64,000 bases of DNA from DASXUG01 sp036504995 (GTDB lineage Bacteria > Pseudomonadota > Gammaproteobacteria > Burkholderiales > Methylophilaceae), in assembly GCA_036504995.1 (NCBI GenBank), contig DASXUG010000011.1, positions 123,142 through 187,141 of the forward strand. The letters are read 5' to 3'. Made by a program: the position numbers and the translations under genes. Positions 51,143 through 60,364 of the stretch are shown one piece after another. Position 1 is the stretch's first letter. Each line of letters starts with the position of its first letter. Under the pieces are notes generated by a model. It was not told the DNA's origin and did no database searches. It saw only the letters and a program-made list of their open reading frames with translations.

Positions 51143-51601
51143 CTAGCTACCCCAAGTTGCGTTAGCGAGTACGTAGCCAGTCAGCCCATCTTTATGTTTT
51201 ACTTTGACCCAGCCATTTTTACTTGGCTCTAATAATTCTAGCACCACGTCTTTATCTAACTTTGCGATAAGGGTAGAAGTGACGTCTGCAGATTGACGCA
51301 GTTCAGCTTGCGCCTGTGTGATTAACACTGTGCGTTTTGCTGCGCTAAGTTGCTTAACTTCAATCCAGCTCAGTCCGCCTTGGTTATCGCGCACTTTAAG
51401 CCAATCGCCAAGGTTGACAATAACCTCAACAGGGTAGCCTTGCCCAATCAGGTATAGCTTTTTTCCCTGCGGAGAAGGTGCGTCATACAAAGTGGCTTTG
51501 GGAACCGAGACGGAACGATACTCAAGCGCCACCGCCAGGTTTGGCAGTAGCGCAAGCAGTGTGGCAATTAAAGCAAATTTAGTGTGTAGTTGGTGCTTCA
51601 T
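51143..51601 (-). CDS. Exported SH3-like domain protein
   Basis: 152 residues. Signal peptide (cleavage near AVA-LEY) and two bacterial SH3 repeats (SVPKATLYDAPSPQGKKLYLIGQGYPVEVI; AELRQSADVTSTLIAKLDKDVVLELLEPSKNGWVKV). Likely periplasmic, wall-linked. The ATG at 51601 lies 23 bp inside the secB end, so the two reading frames overlap. Confidence 0.85.
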   Translation of the reverse strand: MKHQLHTKFALIATLLALLPNLAVALEYRSVSVPKATLYDAPSPQGKKLYLIGQGYPVEVIVNLGDWLKVRDNQGGLSWIEVKQLSAAKRTVLITQAQAELRQSADVTSTLIAKLDKDVVLELLEPSKNGWVKVKHKDGLTGYVLANATWGS

Positions 51602-52052
51602 TCTGTGCTTGTTTTTGCTGATGGTACAGCGCTTCGAAGTTCACAGGGCTTAATAACACAGGCGGGAAGCCAGCACGGGTCACGATGTCAGAAACCGCTT
51701 CGCGCAAGTATGGGAACAAAATGTTAGGGCAAGCAACACTCATGATGATTTCCAAACCATCTTCAGGCACGTTTTGCACTTGGAAAATGCCCGCTTGTGC
51801 AACTTCTACCAAAAACACGGTTTTGTCTTCAATTTTTGAAGTTACAGTCACAGTCGTCACTACTTCATAAAAACCTTCATCCAATTTGCCAGCAGTATTG
51901 CTTAATTCAATGCCCACTTGAGGTGTTTCACGGTTCATGAAAATTTGTGGTGCATTGGGGATCTCCAATGACATATCTTTTACATACAGCTTCTCAATTG
52001 AAAAACTTGGTTGAGGAGCTTGCTGTTCTGCTGCTACATTTTCTTCTGCCAT
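51579..52052 (-). CDS. secB: Protein-export chaperone SecB
   Basis: 157 residues. FSIEKLYVKDMSLEIPNAP, LSNTAGKLDEGFYEVVTTVTVT and CPNILFPYLREAVSDIVTRAGFPPVLLSPVNFEALY are SecB core segments. Holds preproteins unfolded for SecA. Upstream neighbour grxC, downstream SH3 gene and gpsA. Confidence 0.97.
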   Translation of the reverse strand: MAEENVAAEQQAPQPSFSIEKLYVKDMSLEIPNAPQIFMNRETPQVGIELSNTAGKLDEGFYEVVTTVTVTSKIEDKTVFLVEVAQAGIFQVQNVPEDGLEIIMSVACPNILFPYLREAVSDIVTRAGFPPVLLSPVNFEALYHQQKQAQNEAPTTH

Positions 52053-52213
52053 GACATTTCCTAAATATGTTAGCCGTAAATTATATTAACTAAGGCTAAC
52101 GGTTTAAATAAAAACAACATTCTAACTTAAAGCTGATGCACCACTCAAATAATCCCATCTATTTATGACAAGGGATTTAAAATCGAAGGATTTATGACTA
52201 AATTAATGAGCGA

Positions 52214-52474
52214 TCAAGTGGCTGCCAATAAGGCATCCAATTCGCCAGCCAAATCCATCGCGCGTAAATCGTCAAAGCCGCCCACATGGGTGTCACCAAT
52301 ATAAATTTGTGGCACAGTGCGTCGACCAGTTTTTTCCATCATTTCCATGCGCAGTTCGGGCGATAAATCCACACGAATTTTTTCGATTTCTTTCACCCCT
52401 TTATTGGTCAACAAACGCTCAGCGTTAACACAATAGGGACATACTGCTGTTGAATACATGACTACTTTTGCCAT
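52214..52474 (-). CDS. grxC: Glutaredoxin 3
   Basis: 86 residues with CPYC at residues ~12-15 (VCPYCVNAERLL), TVPQIYIG (cis-Pro) and GGFDDL. Reduces disulfides with glutathione. Conserved neighbour of secB in proteobacteria. Ribosome site AAAGGAATC upstream of the ATG. Confidence 0.96.
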   Translation of the reverse strand: MAKVVMYSTAVCPYCVNAERLLTNKGVKEIEKIRVDLSPELRMEMMEKTGRRTVPQIYIGDTHVGGFDDLRAMDLAGELDALLAAT

Positions 52475-52523
52475 CTTGATTCCTTTATTGCCGTTTTGCT
52501 CAATCTTATCTACTTGTGAGTGA

Positions 52524-52949
52524 TTAACTGCTTTTTACTACTGGTAACTTAGCCGCTACCCATGCATTGATGCCGCCTTCTAGGTTGCTCACTGCCGTAA
52601 ATTCATTTTTCAGTAATATTGCGCATGCCTTGGCTGATCGCACACCACCTTGGCAATTCACCAAAATGGGTTTGTCTTTATATTTCTGCAGCTCTTTCAG
52701 CCTATCTGCCAATTGCGCCAATGGGATATGCTTGGCATCAGTAATATGGCCTGTCGCAAACTCGGTATCTTCACGCACATCAATAACCACAGCATGGTTG
52801 CGATTAATCAACATCACTGCTTGGTTCGGATTTACATTATTAGCGCCAGCAGCGCCTTTTTTTAGGGTAGGCCAAATCAGCATAAAACCAGAGCCGATAA
52901 TCAGGCCAATCAGCATGATATTGTCAGTAATAAATTTCAAAATTATCAA
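52524..52949 (-). CDS. Membrane-anchored rhodanese-domain protein
   Basis: 141 residues. One N-terminal transmembrane helix (residues ~7-27, DNIMLIGLIIGSGFMLIW) then a rhodanese domain with the active Cys in NCQGGVRSAKA. Family is YibN-like, commonly next to grxC/secB. Likely sulfur-transfer or redox role at the membrane. Confidence 0.9.
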   Translation of the reverse strand: MIILKFITDNIMLIGLIIGSGFMLIWPTLKKGAAGANNVNPNQAVMLINRNHAVVIDVREDTEFATGHITDAKHIPLAQLADRLKELQKYKDKPILVNCQGGVRSAKACAILLKNEFTAVSNLEGGINAWVAAKLPVVKSS

Positions 52950-53150
52950 CCTTCAAAACGAATATTAAAATGGTGGCGGAATTGTACCTAAATATGGCTT
53001 ACATATGGGGATGCGCTTTATTAAATCAAGAACGATTGAGTGTTGAACGCCAAAAAGGTTTAAGTGCTGGGCAAATAAACCTTTGAGCAAGGCATTTGGG
53101 GTTTGTATTTAAAACTTACTTAAAGCTTTCATTTAGATGTGGGTAGTGCG

Positions 53151-53798
53151 TTAAGCGTGTAAGTAATCACCTAATGCCGCTAATGTCGCACAGGTTTTCC
53201 ATTCGGCTTTTGCCTGCGCGATTTCCTCATTAAAATAACCCCAACTCACTAACACAAATGGCAAGTCGTTTTGTTCGGCAGCGATACCATCCTCATAACG
53301 GTCGCCAATATATAAAGCATCTTTCGGCGCAATGTTTAAATCAGATAAAATCTGACTTAGCATTTGCCCCTTATTGGCCATAGCGGGGGTGTAATAATCT
53401 AAAGCAAATATGCCTGAAAAATATTGCGTCCAACCCAAGTGCTGCATAATTTTTACTGTAGGCACATGGCGTTTGTTGGTGGCGATATAAAGCTCAAAGC
53501 CTGCGGCTTGTTGCGTTTTTAGAAACTGTTCAGCTCCTGCATAAACCAGTGTCTGCTTATGCCCCTCTGTGTCGTAGTGAGATTTAAACCGCTGCGCCAA
53601 ATCCTTTAATATTTCTAGATCTTCAATCCCAGAAAGTTTGGCTAAAGTCTGCATCAATGGCGGGCCAATGACTTCAGACGTTAATGGTATCTTGGGAGCT
53701 ATGCCCATGCTTGCGAAGGTATGTGCATAGCTCGTCAAAATGCTAGGTGCGGAATCAATCAAGGTGCCATCTAAATCAAAAATCAGGTGATTACGCAT
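53151..53798 (-). CDS. HAD-family phosphatase (phosphoglycolate phosphatase-like)
   Basis: 215 residues. Motif I DLDGTLIDSAPSI at residues ~6-18, motif II ATNKR, motif III Lys, motif IV IGDRYEDG. Cap domain C1 type. Might be phosphoglycolate phosphatase, but specific naming is not warranted from sequence. It is separated from the rhodanese gene by 201 bp. Confidence 0.85.
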   Translation of the reverse strand: MRNHLIFDLDGTLIDSAPSILTSYAHTFASMGIAPKIPLTSEVIGPPLMQTLAKLSGIEDLEILKDLAQRFKSHYDTEGHKQTLVYAGAEQFLKTQQAAGFELYIATNKRHVPTVKIMQHLGWTQYFSGIFALDYYTPAMANKGQMLSQILSDLNIAPKDALYIGDRYEDGIAAEQNDLPFVLVSWGYFNEEIAQAKAEWKTCATLAALGDYLHA

Positions 53799-54127
53799 TA
53801 GTTTTCTTAAATATCAAATGTTATATGGTGTGACTTTTGTGAGCGAATCAGGCTTGCCCACGGCTATAGTGTGATTTTGCGGGAATTAGCGCCAGATATA
53901 AAGGGGTTTACAAATGTTTGTTGCTACTTAACTGGCAAATTCACCTAGACACGAGCATTGGCCATTTCGGCATAGTTGTAAATTAAATAAACAAAAAAGT
54001 CCAAATTGAAATTATATTTACTATAAAATTATTATGGATATATAATGGATTTAATATTATAACAATTTTGATGGCTTAAATATTTAAGGGGACCTTAATA
54101 ATCTCACTCACTTGATTAGGAGCCAAA
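53799..54127. other. 330-bp intergenic gap without recognised features
   Basis: AT-rich in its second half (about 53975-54060). It should hold the promoter for the gene at 54128 and possibly the HAD gene leader, but no convincing box pair or repeat was seen. Confidence 0.4.
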
Positions 54128-54742
54128 ATGAAACGTTTAATAGTTATTGCAATCATTCTGTTTTCACAATACACATTTGCAGGGGATCCGCCGCCAGCAA
54201 ATTTTACATGGTCTGACACTAGTACAACGGGAGCCGCCATGGGCTACTGTTTAGCCAAGCATCCCTATCAAACTTTATATGCAGGTAAATCTTACACGCC
54301 TGATGGTTATGAAATTGTGGCATCACCTGGCGTTGTAGGGGCGGTTAGGCGTAATTTTGTTTATGACAGAACGACTGATGCATCGGACGAGGGTAATAGT
54401 AATAATACTTGTGCAAAAGCATGTTCAGAGTTTGGCAAATTCTACGGCCCTACTTACCAAGGCGCACCGCTTCATCAAAAAGTTGGCGCCAAAGGAAGCA
54501 CGCTGATTAACAGTGGGATAGGGGATATGGCTAGTCTGGCGGTAAAGGATCAGGATTATTATCTCGGTAACCAAGCTGTTGCGGGTATCTGGTCTAGGGG
54601 TAATACGTGGCACGAGAGTGATGTTGCTCAATCAGACTTTTGTTGCTGCCAGGCGACTGCAAAAAAGATTATTCGCCTACCCAATAATACACCAGTAAAA
54701 ATAAAAGAGGAGTTTCATCCTGAAGCGAGTCCTCAACAATAG
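54128..54742 (+). CDS. Exported cysteine-containing protein of unknown function
   Basis: 204 residues. Signal peptide MKRLIVIAIILFSQYTFAG with cleavage near FAG-DPP. Mature part has six or so Cys (MGYCLAKH, CAKACSEF, DFCCCQA) spaced as possible disulfides, and a Gly/Tyr/Asn-rich centre. No family recognised. Ribosome site TTAGGAGCC. Stands alone; hairpin downstream. Confidence 0.7.
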   Translation: MKRLIVIAIILFSQYTFAGDPPPANFTWSDTSTTGAAMGYCLAKHPYQTLYAGKSYTPDGYEIVASPGVVGAVRRNFVYDRTTDASDEGNSNNTCAKACSEFGKFYGPTYQGAPLHQKVGAKGSTLINSGIGDMASLAVKDQDYYLGNQAVAGIWSRGNTWHESDVAQSDFCCCQATAKKIIRLPNNTPVKIKEEFHPEASPQQ

Positions 54743-54774
54743 AAATAGCAATCATAGATGATCTTACTATTTTA

Positions 54775-54805
54775 TTGAGCGTATTGGCTTTGCTGATACG
54801 CTCAA
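54775..54805. terminator. Hairpin after the exported protein gene
   Basis: TTGAGCGTAT (54775-54784) pairs perfectly over 10 bp with ATACGCTCAA (54796-54805), 11-nt loop, 32 bp after the stop codon. No T-run. The remainder of the gap to 54995 shows nothing clear. Confidence 0.6.
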
Positions 54806-54994
54806 TGCGCTTTCCTCTGGCCACTAAACAGGGAGTTATAGATGAATTGATCTGCTGCCTGAGGTGGTATATCAAAACGGATTACCTGCAACGCAGACTT
54901 GCAAGAGTCCAGCATAACTTGGAATAAGGTGCTTTGTAGAAAAAACAGACTGGTATCGTAGCTAATGCAATGCATTTAATAGGGGCATGGTCAA

Positions 54995-57244
54995 TTGAAA
55001 ATCATCGTTGATTGGAAAGTTTATCTAAGCTTTGGGATTTTTTTTGTGCTTTGCTTGCCTATCGTGCATAAGCTGGGTTTACGCGATGTTTTGTATTTTT
55101 TTGTGGTTATTTATAGTTTAGTCGGCATTTGTCTGGGCATAAGCTTAAGGAAGCCTGAACAGCCAAGTCCATGGATTTATTTTTTACTGTCTATTGCATC
55201 AGAATTTGTTGGGGCACTTATTCAGGCCAACACCGATGCGAGCGGCGAGTTTGGCGCGCGATTATCGCCTGCTGATTGTTTTTTGCTATTAGGGCATTTA
55301 CTAATGGTAGCCTCTTTATGGCAGCTTGCTAGCAAACTGCATCGAGAGTTCCCAGAGCATGGCTTTTTTCAAGGCTGGATTCTGGCGACCAGCTTAATCT
55401 TAATTGGTTGGCAGTTTCTTTTTTTACCTACCATTATCAAATATGGATTTTCTATTGGTCACCCACAGATTTTTAGGATGATTTATCCGACCATGTCCTA
55501 TATTGAAATTGGCATATTGCTGTGGGTGTGGACGAGTAATCAAGCAAATCAATCAAAAGCCTTTCCGTTATTAGTCATGGGGGTTGTTTCTTTCGCGGCT
55601 GGAGAAACGGTGTTTCACGGCACGAGTTACAGTATGGCGGTTCCGAATGATTCTAATTTAATGCTCTGGTTGCTTGGCTATGTGTTTTTTGGTGCAGTGG
55701 TTTTGCATCCCAATATTAATCAATTATTGATACCTAGGTCTAGCGAAGAGAGTCGTGATGTGAGTGCCGTGTTGTCACTGCAGTTGCCTTTGGCTTTGTT
55801 ATTGCCAGTCACACTTCTTGTCATTTATTTTAAAGAGCTACACCCAGCAACTACGGGTATTTTAGTGGGGTTCTTTTTGGTCATCGTAATCGGCTGGTAC
55901 CAGCTTATAAAGTCCATGCAGAGCATAGTGAAGGTGACACGTCTGATGGAAAAGCAAAATAGAACAGATTACCTAACAGGCATTCCGAATCGGAACCATA
56001 TTGAGCATGTGATAGGGGTTAATGTTGATAATTTGAGTCGTGGCTACAACGGTTTACTTCTTATTGATATCGATGGTTTTAAAGTGATTAATGATACCTT
56101 TGGCTTTAGTGTGGGTGATTTTACTCTCAAAGCCATAGCAGAAAGGCTGCATACAGATAGTCTTAAGAGGGGTTATCACTTTGCCAGAGTCGATGGTGAT
56201 GAGTTTACCTTATTGATGTGTAACATTAAAAATAGACAGGATATTCAAGCGCAAGCTTGGCATGTGCACCGATTATTAGATAAGCCTATTAGCATCAATA
56301 GTATCTCGATTAAGATGACCTGTAGTATCGGGATTTCGATAAGTTCGGTATTCGAAAAATTAAGCTTTACCAATATGCTAAAGGAAAGCGAGCGCGCATT
56401 AGTTTGGGCAAAGAAAAGCCAATCTCAAGTAGAAGAGTATGCTAAAAATAAAGATATTGAAGAAGACCGAAGTTGGGTTGCAGCTGATTTTCGCAGAGCG
56501 ATTACCGAGCATCAGCTAGTGATGTATTACCAGCCTAAGGTTCATATTAATACTCAGCGTGTGATAGGGGTGGAAGCGCTGATTCGATGGCAACATCCAG
56601 AACGTGGCTTGTTAACACCAGATAAATTTCTCCCTCAAATTGAGGAGACAGATTTAATTCATAGCTTGTTTGCCATGGTCCTTAATGACACAACCCAGCA
56701 ATGGCGGGTTTGGAAAGAGCAAGGCTTAGACATTTGTATCGCGCTAAATGTGACGGCTAGAGATTTGATGAGTTACGATTTGGTTAGAGAAATCAGTAGT
56801 GCATTGACGCATAATAATATGCCAGCCATGTGCATGGAAATTGAGCTTACCGAATCCAGCGCGCTTTCTAATCCAGCGCATGCCAAAAGTGTGCTGACAA
56901 ATTTAATGAATTTAGGCGTCAAAATCAGTATTGATGACTACGGAACGGGCTATAGCTCTTTGCTGCATTTGCAGCAGTTACCGTTGCATTATCTTAAAAT
57001 TGACCAGCAATTTATCAGGGAAATACTAAACGACAAATATAGTGAAACGATTGTCCGCTCCACTATTGAGTTGGCTAAAAATTTAAATCTAGAGGTTATC
57101 GCCGAAGGCGTTGAGGATGTGAGAGTGTATCAACAGCTCCAGCATTTAGGTTGCTATGCGGCGCAGGGCTATTTATTTTCCAAAGCCGTTCCTGCAGCAA
57201 GGGTTAGCGACATTATTCGCAAGATTGAGGCTGCAGTTTTTTAA
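54995..57244 (+). CDS. Membrane GGDEF-EAL protein (c-di-GMP metabolism)
   Basis: 749 residues with TTG start; AGGGG 9 bp upstream. Eight to ten hydrophobic helices in residues ~1-310, a GGDEF domain ~320-480 with active-site DGDEF (first Gly replaced) and an EAL domain ~495-740 with EALIRW, NVTARDL, ELTES, DDYGTGYSS, KIDQQF and IAEGVED all present. The EAL phosphodiesterase should be active; cyclase activity is uncertain. A 3-codon ATG frame (54987-54998) overlaps the TTG start. Confidence 0.9.
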   Translation: MKIIVDWKVYLSFGIFFVLCLPIVHKLGLRDVLYFFVVIYSLVGICLGISLRKPEQPSPWIYFLLSIASEFVGALIQANTDASGEFGARLSPADCFLLLGHLLMVASLWQLASKLHREFPEHGFFQGWILATSLILIGWQFLFLPTIIKYGFSIGHPQIFRMIYPTMSYIEIGILLWVWTSNQANQSKAFPLLVMGVVSFAAGETVFHGTSYSMAVPNDSNLMLWLLGYVFFGAVVLHPNINQLLIPRSSEESRDVSAVLSLQLPLALLLPVTLLVIYFKELHPATTGILVGFFLVIVIGWYQLIKSMQSIVKVTRLMEKQNRTDYLTGIPNRNHIEHVIGVNVDNLSRGYNGLLLIDIDGFKVINDTFGFSVGDFTLKAIAERLHTDSLKRGYHFARVDGDEFTLLMCNIKNRQDIQAQAWHVHRLLDKPISINSISIKMTCSIGISISSVFEKLSFTNMLKESERALVWAKKSQSQVEEYAKNKDIEEDRSWVAADFRRAITEHQLVMYYQPKVHINTQRVIGVEALIRWQHPERGLLTPDKFLPQIEETDLIHSLFAMVLNDTTQQWRVWKEQGLDICIALNVTARDLMSYDLVREISSALTHNNMPAMCMEIELTESSALSNPAHAKSVLTNLMNLGVKISIDDYGTGYSSLLHLQQLPLHYLKIDQQFIREILNDKYSETIVRSTIELAKNLNLEVIAEGVEDVRVYQQLQHLGCYAAQGYLFSKAVPAARVSDIIRKIEAAVF

Positions 57245-57299
57245 GCTAATGGCTAAAAATTGCGAGCCAGGTGTAACTAACTACAAGTCTAACTAAAAG

Positions 57300-58931
57300 T
57301 CATCCATGCTCCCTCTTCCCAAACTTATACCCATGGTCCAGATCCAATAAGCTATAGTAATTGTGAGGTTTTAGTACCGTGGGTACTGCATCTGGTAGCA
57401 TTTCAGGATAGTCTTTACTGTAGTGCAGGCCACGGCTTTCGTGGCGTTGCATGGCGCTGAGCACGATCAGTTCGGCAACTTGGAGTAGGTTCCTCAACTC
57501 AATTAAATCGTTACTGATTCTAAAATTGCTGTAAAACTCGTGTACCTCATCGCGTAGCATATGAATGCGATGCAGGGCGCGGGAGAGGCGTTTGTTGGTG
57601 CGGACGATGCCTACGTAATCCCACATACAGCGGCGTAGCTCTCCCCAATTGTGGGTGATGATGACTTCTTCATCGGCATCAGTGACGCGGCTCTCATCCC
57701 AATCGGGAAGATTTATCAATGGCATGGTGGGCGCAGCTAAAATGTCGTTGGCAGCAGCTTCGCCAAATACTAGGCACTCTAGTAGCGAGTTGCTGGCCAA
57801 GCGATTTGCACCATGCAAGCCTGTGCAGGCGGTTTCGCCTATGGCATATAAGCGAGGGATGTCAGTCTCACCATTATGGTCGGTCATCACGCCGCCGCAA
57901 CTGTAGTGTGCCGCTGGTACAACGGGGATGGGCTGCGTGGTGATGTCGATACCGAGTTTGAGCAAGCGTTTGTAAATGTTGGGGAAGTGCGAAATTACAA
58001 AGTCTTCTGGCTTGTGTGAAATATCAAGTAGCACGTGCTCTAAACCATGCTTCTTCATTTCAAAGTCAATCGCCCGCGCCACAATATCACGCGGTGCGAG
58101 CTCGGCACGGGCATCATGTTCTGGCATAAAGCGCGAGCCATCTGGGCGTTTTAGAATGCCGCCCTCACCACGTATGGCTTCGGTGATTAAAAAGGATTTT
58201 TCTTGCGGATGGTACAAGCAAGTGGGGTGGAATTGTATAAACTCCATATTCGCGGCGCGACAACCTGCGCGCCAGGCCATGGCTACGCCGTCACCAGTGC
58301 TGACATCAGGGTTAGTGGTAAAGCGATACACTTTGCCCGCGCCGCCCGTGGCGAGTACCGTATGTTGCGCACCAATCGTGATAACTTTACCTGTGCTATG
58401 GTTGAGGATATAGGCGCCTAGGCAGTCTTCACCTTTTTGTTTCATTTTGCGTGCAGTGATCAGATCTACCGCGATATGCTCTTCTAACAACGTGATGTTA
58501 GGGTGGCTCTTGATTTTAGCGGCAAGCGTTTGTTGCACGGCTTTACCCGTTGCATCTGCTGCGTGAATAATACGGCGATGACTATGTCCGCCTTCACGCG
58601 TGAGATGGTAGTCGACACCATTTTCTTCTTTGGTAAAAGGTACGCCTTCTTCGATTAGCCAACCGACAAGGCCGCGCGCATGCTCCACTACTTGACGGGT
58701 AACTTCACCATCGCACAAGCCAGCACCTGCGATGAGCGTGTCTTGAATATGTGCTTCGATAGAGTCGTCATCAGCCAATACTGCGGCGATACCGCCCTGG
58801 GCCCAATTGCTAGAGCCATCGTTAATGCTACGCTTGCTAATCACGCAAACTTTTTTTTCATCTGCCACCTTGAGTGCTAAAGTGAGCCCTGCAAGACCGC
58901 TACCGATAATCAAAACATCAAATTGTTGCAT
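57300..58931 (-). CDS. nadB: L-aspartate oxidase
   Basis: 543 residues. FAD motif GSGLAGLTLALK near residue 11, SSNWAQGGIAAV, THLTREGGHSHRRI-like segment (HLTREGGHSHRRIIHAADATG), and the C-terminal HESRGLHYSKDYP. Converts L-aspartate to iminoaspartate for NAD synthesis. Convergent with the GGDEF-EAL gene, divergent from rpoE. Confidence 0.96.
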   Translation of the reverse strand: MQQFDVLIIGSGLAGLTLALKVADEKKVCVISKRSINDGSSNWAQGGIAAVLADDDSIEAHIQDTLIAGAGLCDGEVTRQVVEHARGLVGWLIEEGVPFTKEENGVDYHLTREGGHSHRRIIHAADATGKAVQQTLAAKIKSHPNITLLEEHIAVDLITARKMKQKGEDCLGAYILNHSTGKVITIGAQHTVLATGGAGKVYRFTTNPDVSTGDGVAMAWRAGCRAANMEFIQFHPTCLYHPQEKSFLITEAIRGEGGILKRPDGSRFMPEHDARAELAPRDIVARAIDFEMKKHGLEHVLLDISHKPEDFVISHFPNIYKRLLKLGIDITTQPIPVVPAAHYSCGGVMTDHNGETDIPRLYAIGETACTGLHGANRLASNSLLECLVFGEAAANDILAAPTMPLINLPDWDESRVTDADEEVIITHNWGELRRCMWDYVGIVRTNKRLSRALHRIHMLRDEVHEFYSNFRISNDLIELRNLLQVAELIVLSAMQRHESRGLHYSKDYPEMLPDAVPTVLKPHNYYSLLDLDHGYKFGKREHG

Positions 58932-58947
58932 GTGATTCCATTACTGT

Positions 58948-58975
58948 GAACTTTCATCAGTTTAACGCTGTCTGT
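58948..58975 (+). promoter_or_regulatory. Sigma-E type promoter of rpoE
   Basis: GAACTT (58948-58953) and TCTGT (58971-58975), 17 bp apart, near-consensus for extracytoplasmic sigma-E (GAACTT-N16/17-TCTGA). It lies in the rpoE leader, consistent with autoregulation. Confidence 0.75.
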
Positions 58976-59132
58976 AACACTATGCTAGTTGCAATATTAG
59001 CTAAAAATAAAGGGATGCGAGATGATTGACGCTAGAAATATTGAAAAATTTTCGCGCCTTGGCTTCGTAGATACTGCGGTGCAAGGGTATACTTCAACAA
59101 TAAATAATAGTTATACGGGGAGCAAGGCCTCT

Positions 59133-59765
59133 ATGAGTGCAAACTCAGGCGGCAGTGAAGCTGCCGCTGGCAATCGTGAGCTAGATCAAGCGCTGGTAGT
59201 GCGTGCGCAAAGTGGTGATAAAGTAGCCTTTGGTATGTTGGTTGAAAAATATCAGCGTAAGTTAGGTCGTTTGTTATCGCGCATGATTCGTGATCAAGCT
59301 GAAGTTGAAGACGTGGTGCAAGAGTCTTTTATTAAGGCCTATCGCGCCTTGCCTAATTTTAGAGGCGATAGTGCGTTTTACACTTGGTTGTATCGCATTG
59401 GTATCAATACGGCTAAGAACTATTTGGTTTCAATGGGGCGTCGACCACAAACGCTTAAAGAAGTTGAAATTGAAGATGTAGAAAACTTTGAAGATGGTGA
59501 TGAATTGCGCAGTATGGATACCCCAGAAACCGCAATGATGACCAAGGAGATTGCGCAAACTGTAAATGACACAGTAGGCGCCTTGCCAGAAGAGTTGCGT
59601 ACAGCCATTACCTTGCGCGAAATTGAGGGGCTGAGCTACGAAGAAATTGCTACCTTAATGGCTTGTCCAATTGGTACAGTACGTTCGCGTATTTTCAGGG
59701 CGCGCGAAACGATTGCACAAAAGTTACGCCCGTTGTTAGGCACATCAGAAGATAAGCGCTGGTAA
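59133..59765 (+). CDS. rpoE: RNA polymerase sigma factor RpoE (sigma-E)
   Basis: 210 residues from the ATG at 59133 (an in-frame ATG at 59022 would add 37 residues not typical of the family). Sigma-70 region 2 (ELDQALVVRAQSGDKVAFGMLVEKYQRKL, RDQAEVEDVVQESFIKAYRALPNFRGDSAFYTWLYRI) and region 4 (LREIEGLSYEEIATLMACPIGTVRSRIFRARE). Directs the envelope-stress regulon. Followed by its anti-sigma genes. Confidence 0.94.
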   Translation: MSANSGGSEAAAGNRELDQALVVRAQSGDKVAFGMLVEKYQRKLGRLLSRMIRDQAEVEDVVQESFIKAYRALPNFRGDSAFYTWLYRIGINTAKNYLVSMGRRPQTLKEVEIEDVENFEDGDELRSMDTPETAMMTKEIAQTVNDTVGALPEELRTAITLREIEGLSYEEIATLMACPIGTVRSRIFRARETIAQKLRPLLGTSEDKRW

Positions 59766-59896
59766 TTAAGCACGATTAAAAAGTGTTACTCAGGCAGATT
59801 CGGGGCTGGTGTGTTGGTTTGTATAGATAGTTAAAATATTGGATACTGAATGCGCAACGCGCGCAATCAGGCATGTTTAGTTTTTAGGAGTATAAG

Positions 59897-60364
59897 ATGA
59901 AAGAACAAATTTCTGCTTGGATGGATGGCGAAATCTCCATTGAAAATGCACAGCATCTGCTGACGTCGGTCAAGTCCGGTGGTCAGTCAGCTGAGTGTTG
60001 GAGCACGTACCATCTGATTGGCGATGCGATGCGTGGCAATGCCCAATATAAACCCGACCTTACGCAAAGAATTATGCAGCAAATTGATTTAGAACCCACC
60101 GTATTAGCCCCGCAAGCAAAAAAATCCCCCATTAAAAATCAAACCTACTGGTCAGTCGCTGCCTCTGTGGCTGCAGTGATGTTTGTGGGCTGGATGGTAT
60201 TACAACAACAGTCAGACTCTAGTAATGTATTAGCCCCTATCGAAATCGCACAAAACCTGCCAGCTGAATATCTCGTTGCGCATCAATCTTCAGCCCCTAG
60301 TGGTCAGGCGTTTTATATACAGCCAGCCGCTTACTCTGTCACAAGTACGCAAGGCGGTAAGTAA
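59897..60364 (+). CDS. rseA: Anti-sigma-E factor RseA (MucA)
   Basis: 155 residues. N-terminal cytoplasmic anti-sigma domain (EQISAWMDGEISIENAQHLL, WSTYHLIGDAMRG) and one transmembrane helix (YWSVAASVAAVMFVGWMVL at ~95-113), followed by a periplasmic tail. Binds and restrains RpoE. Stop shares one base with the mucB ATG. Confidence 0.92.
   Translation: MKEQISAWMDGEISIENAQHLLTSVKSGGQSAECWSTYHLIGDAMRGNAQYKPDLTQRIMQQIDLEPTVLAPQAKKSPIKNQTYWSVAASVAAVMFVGWMVLQQQSDSSNVLAPIEIAQNLPAEYLVAHQSSAPSGQAFYIQPAAYSVTSTQGGK

Noticed and set aside
59022..59132. 37-residue N-terminal extension of RpoE
   Set aside because: Open from an ATG at 59022, but the family starts close to the ATG at 59133. It cannot be excluded.
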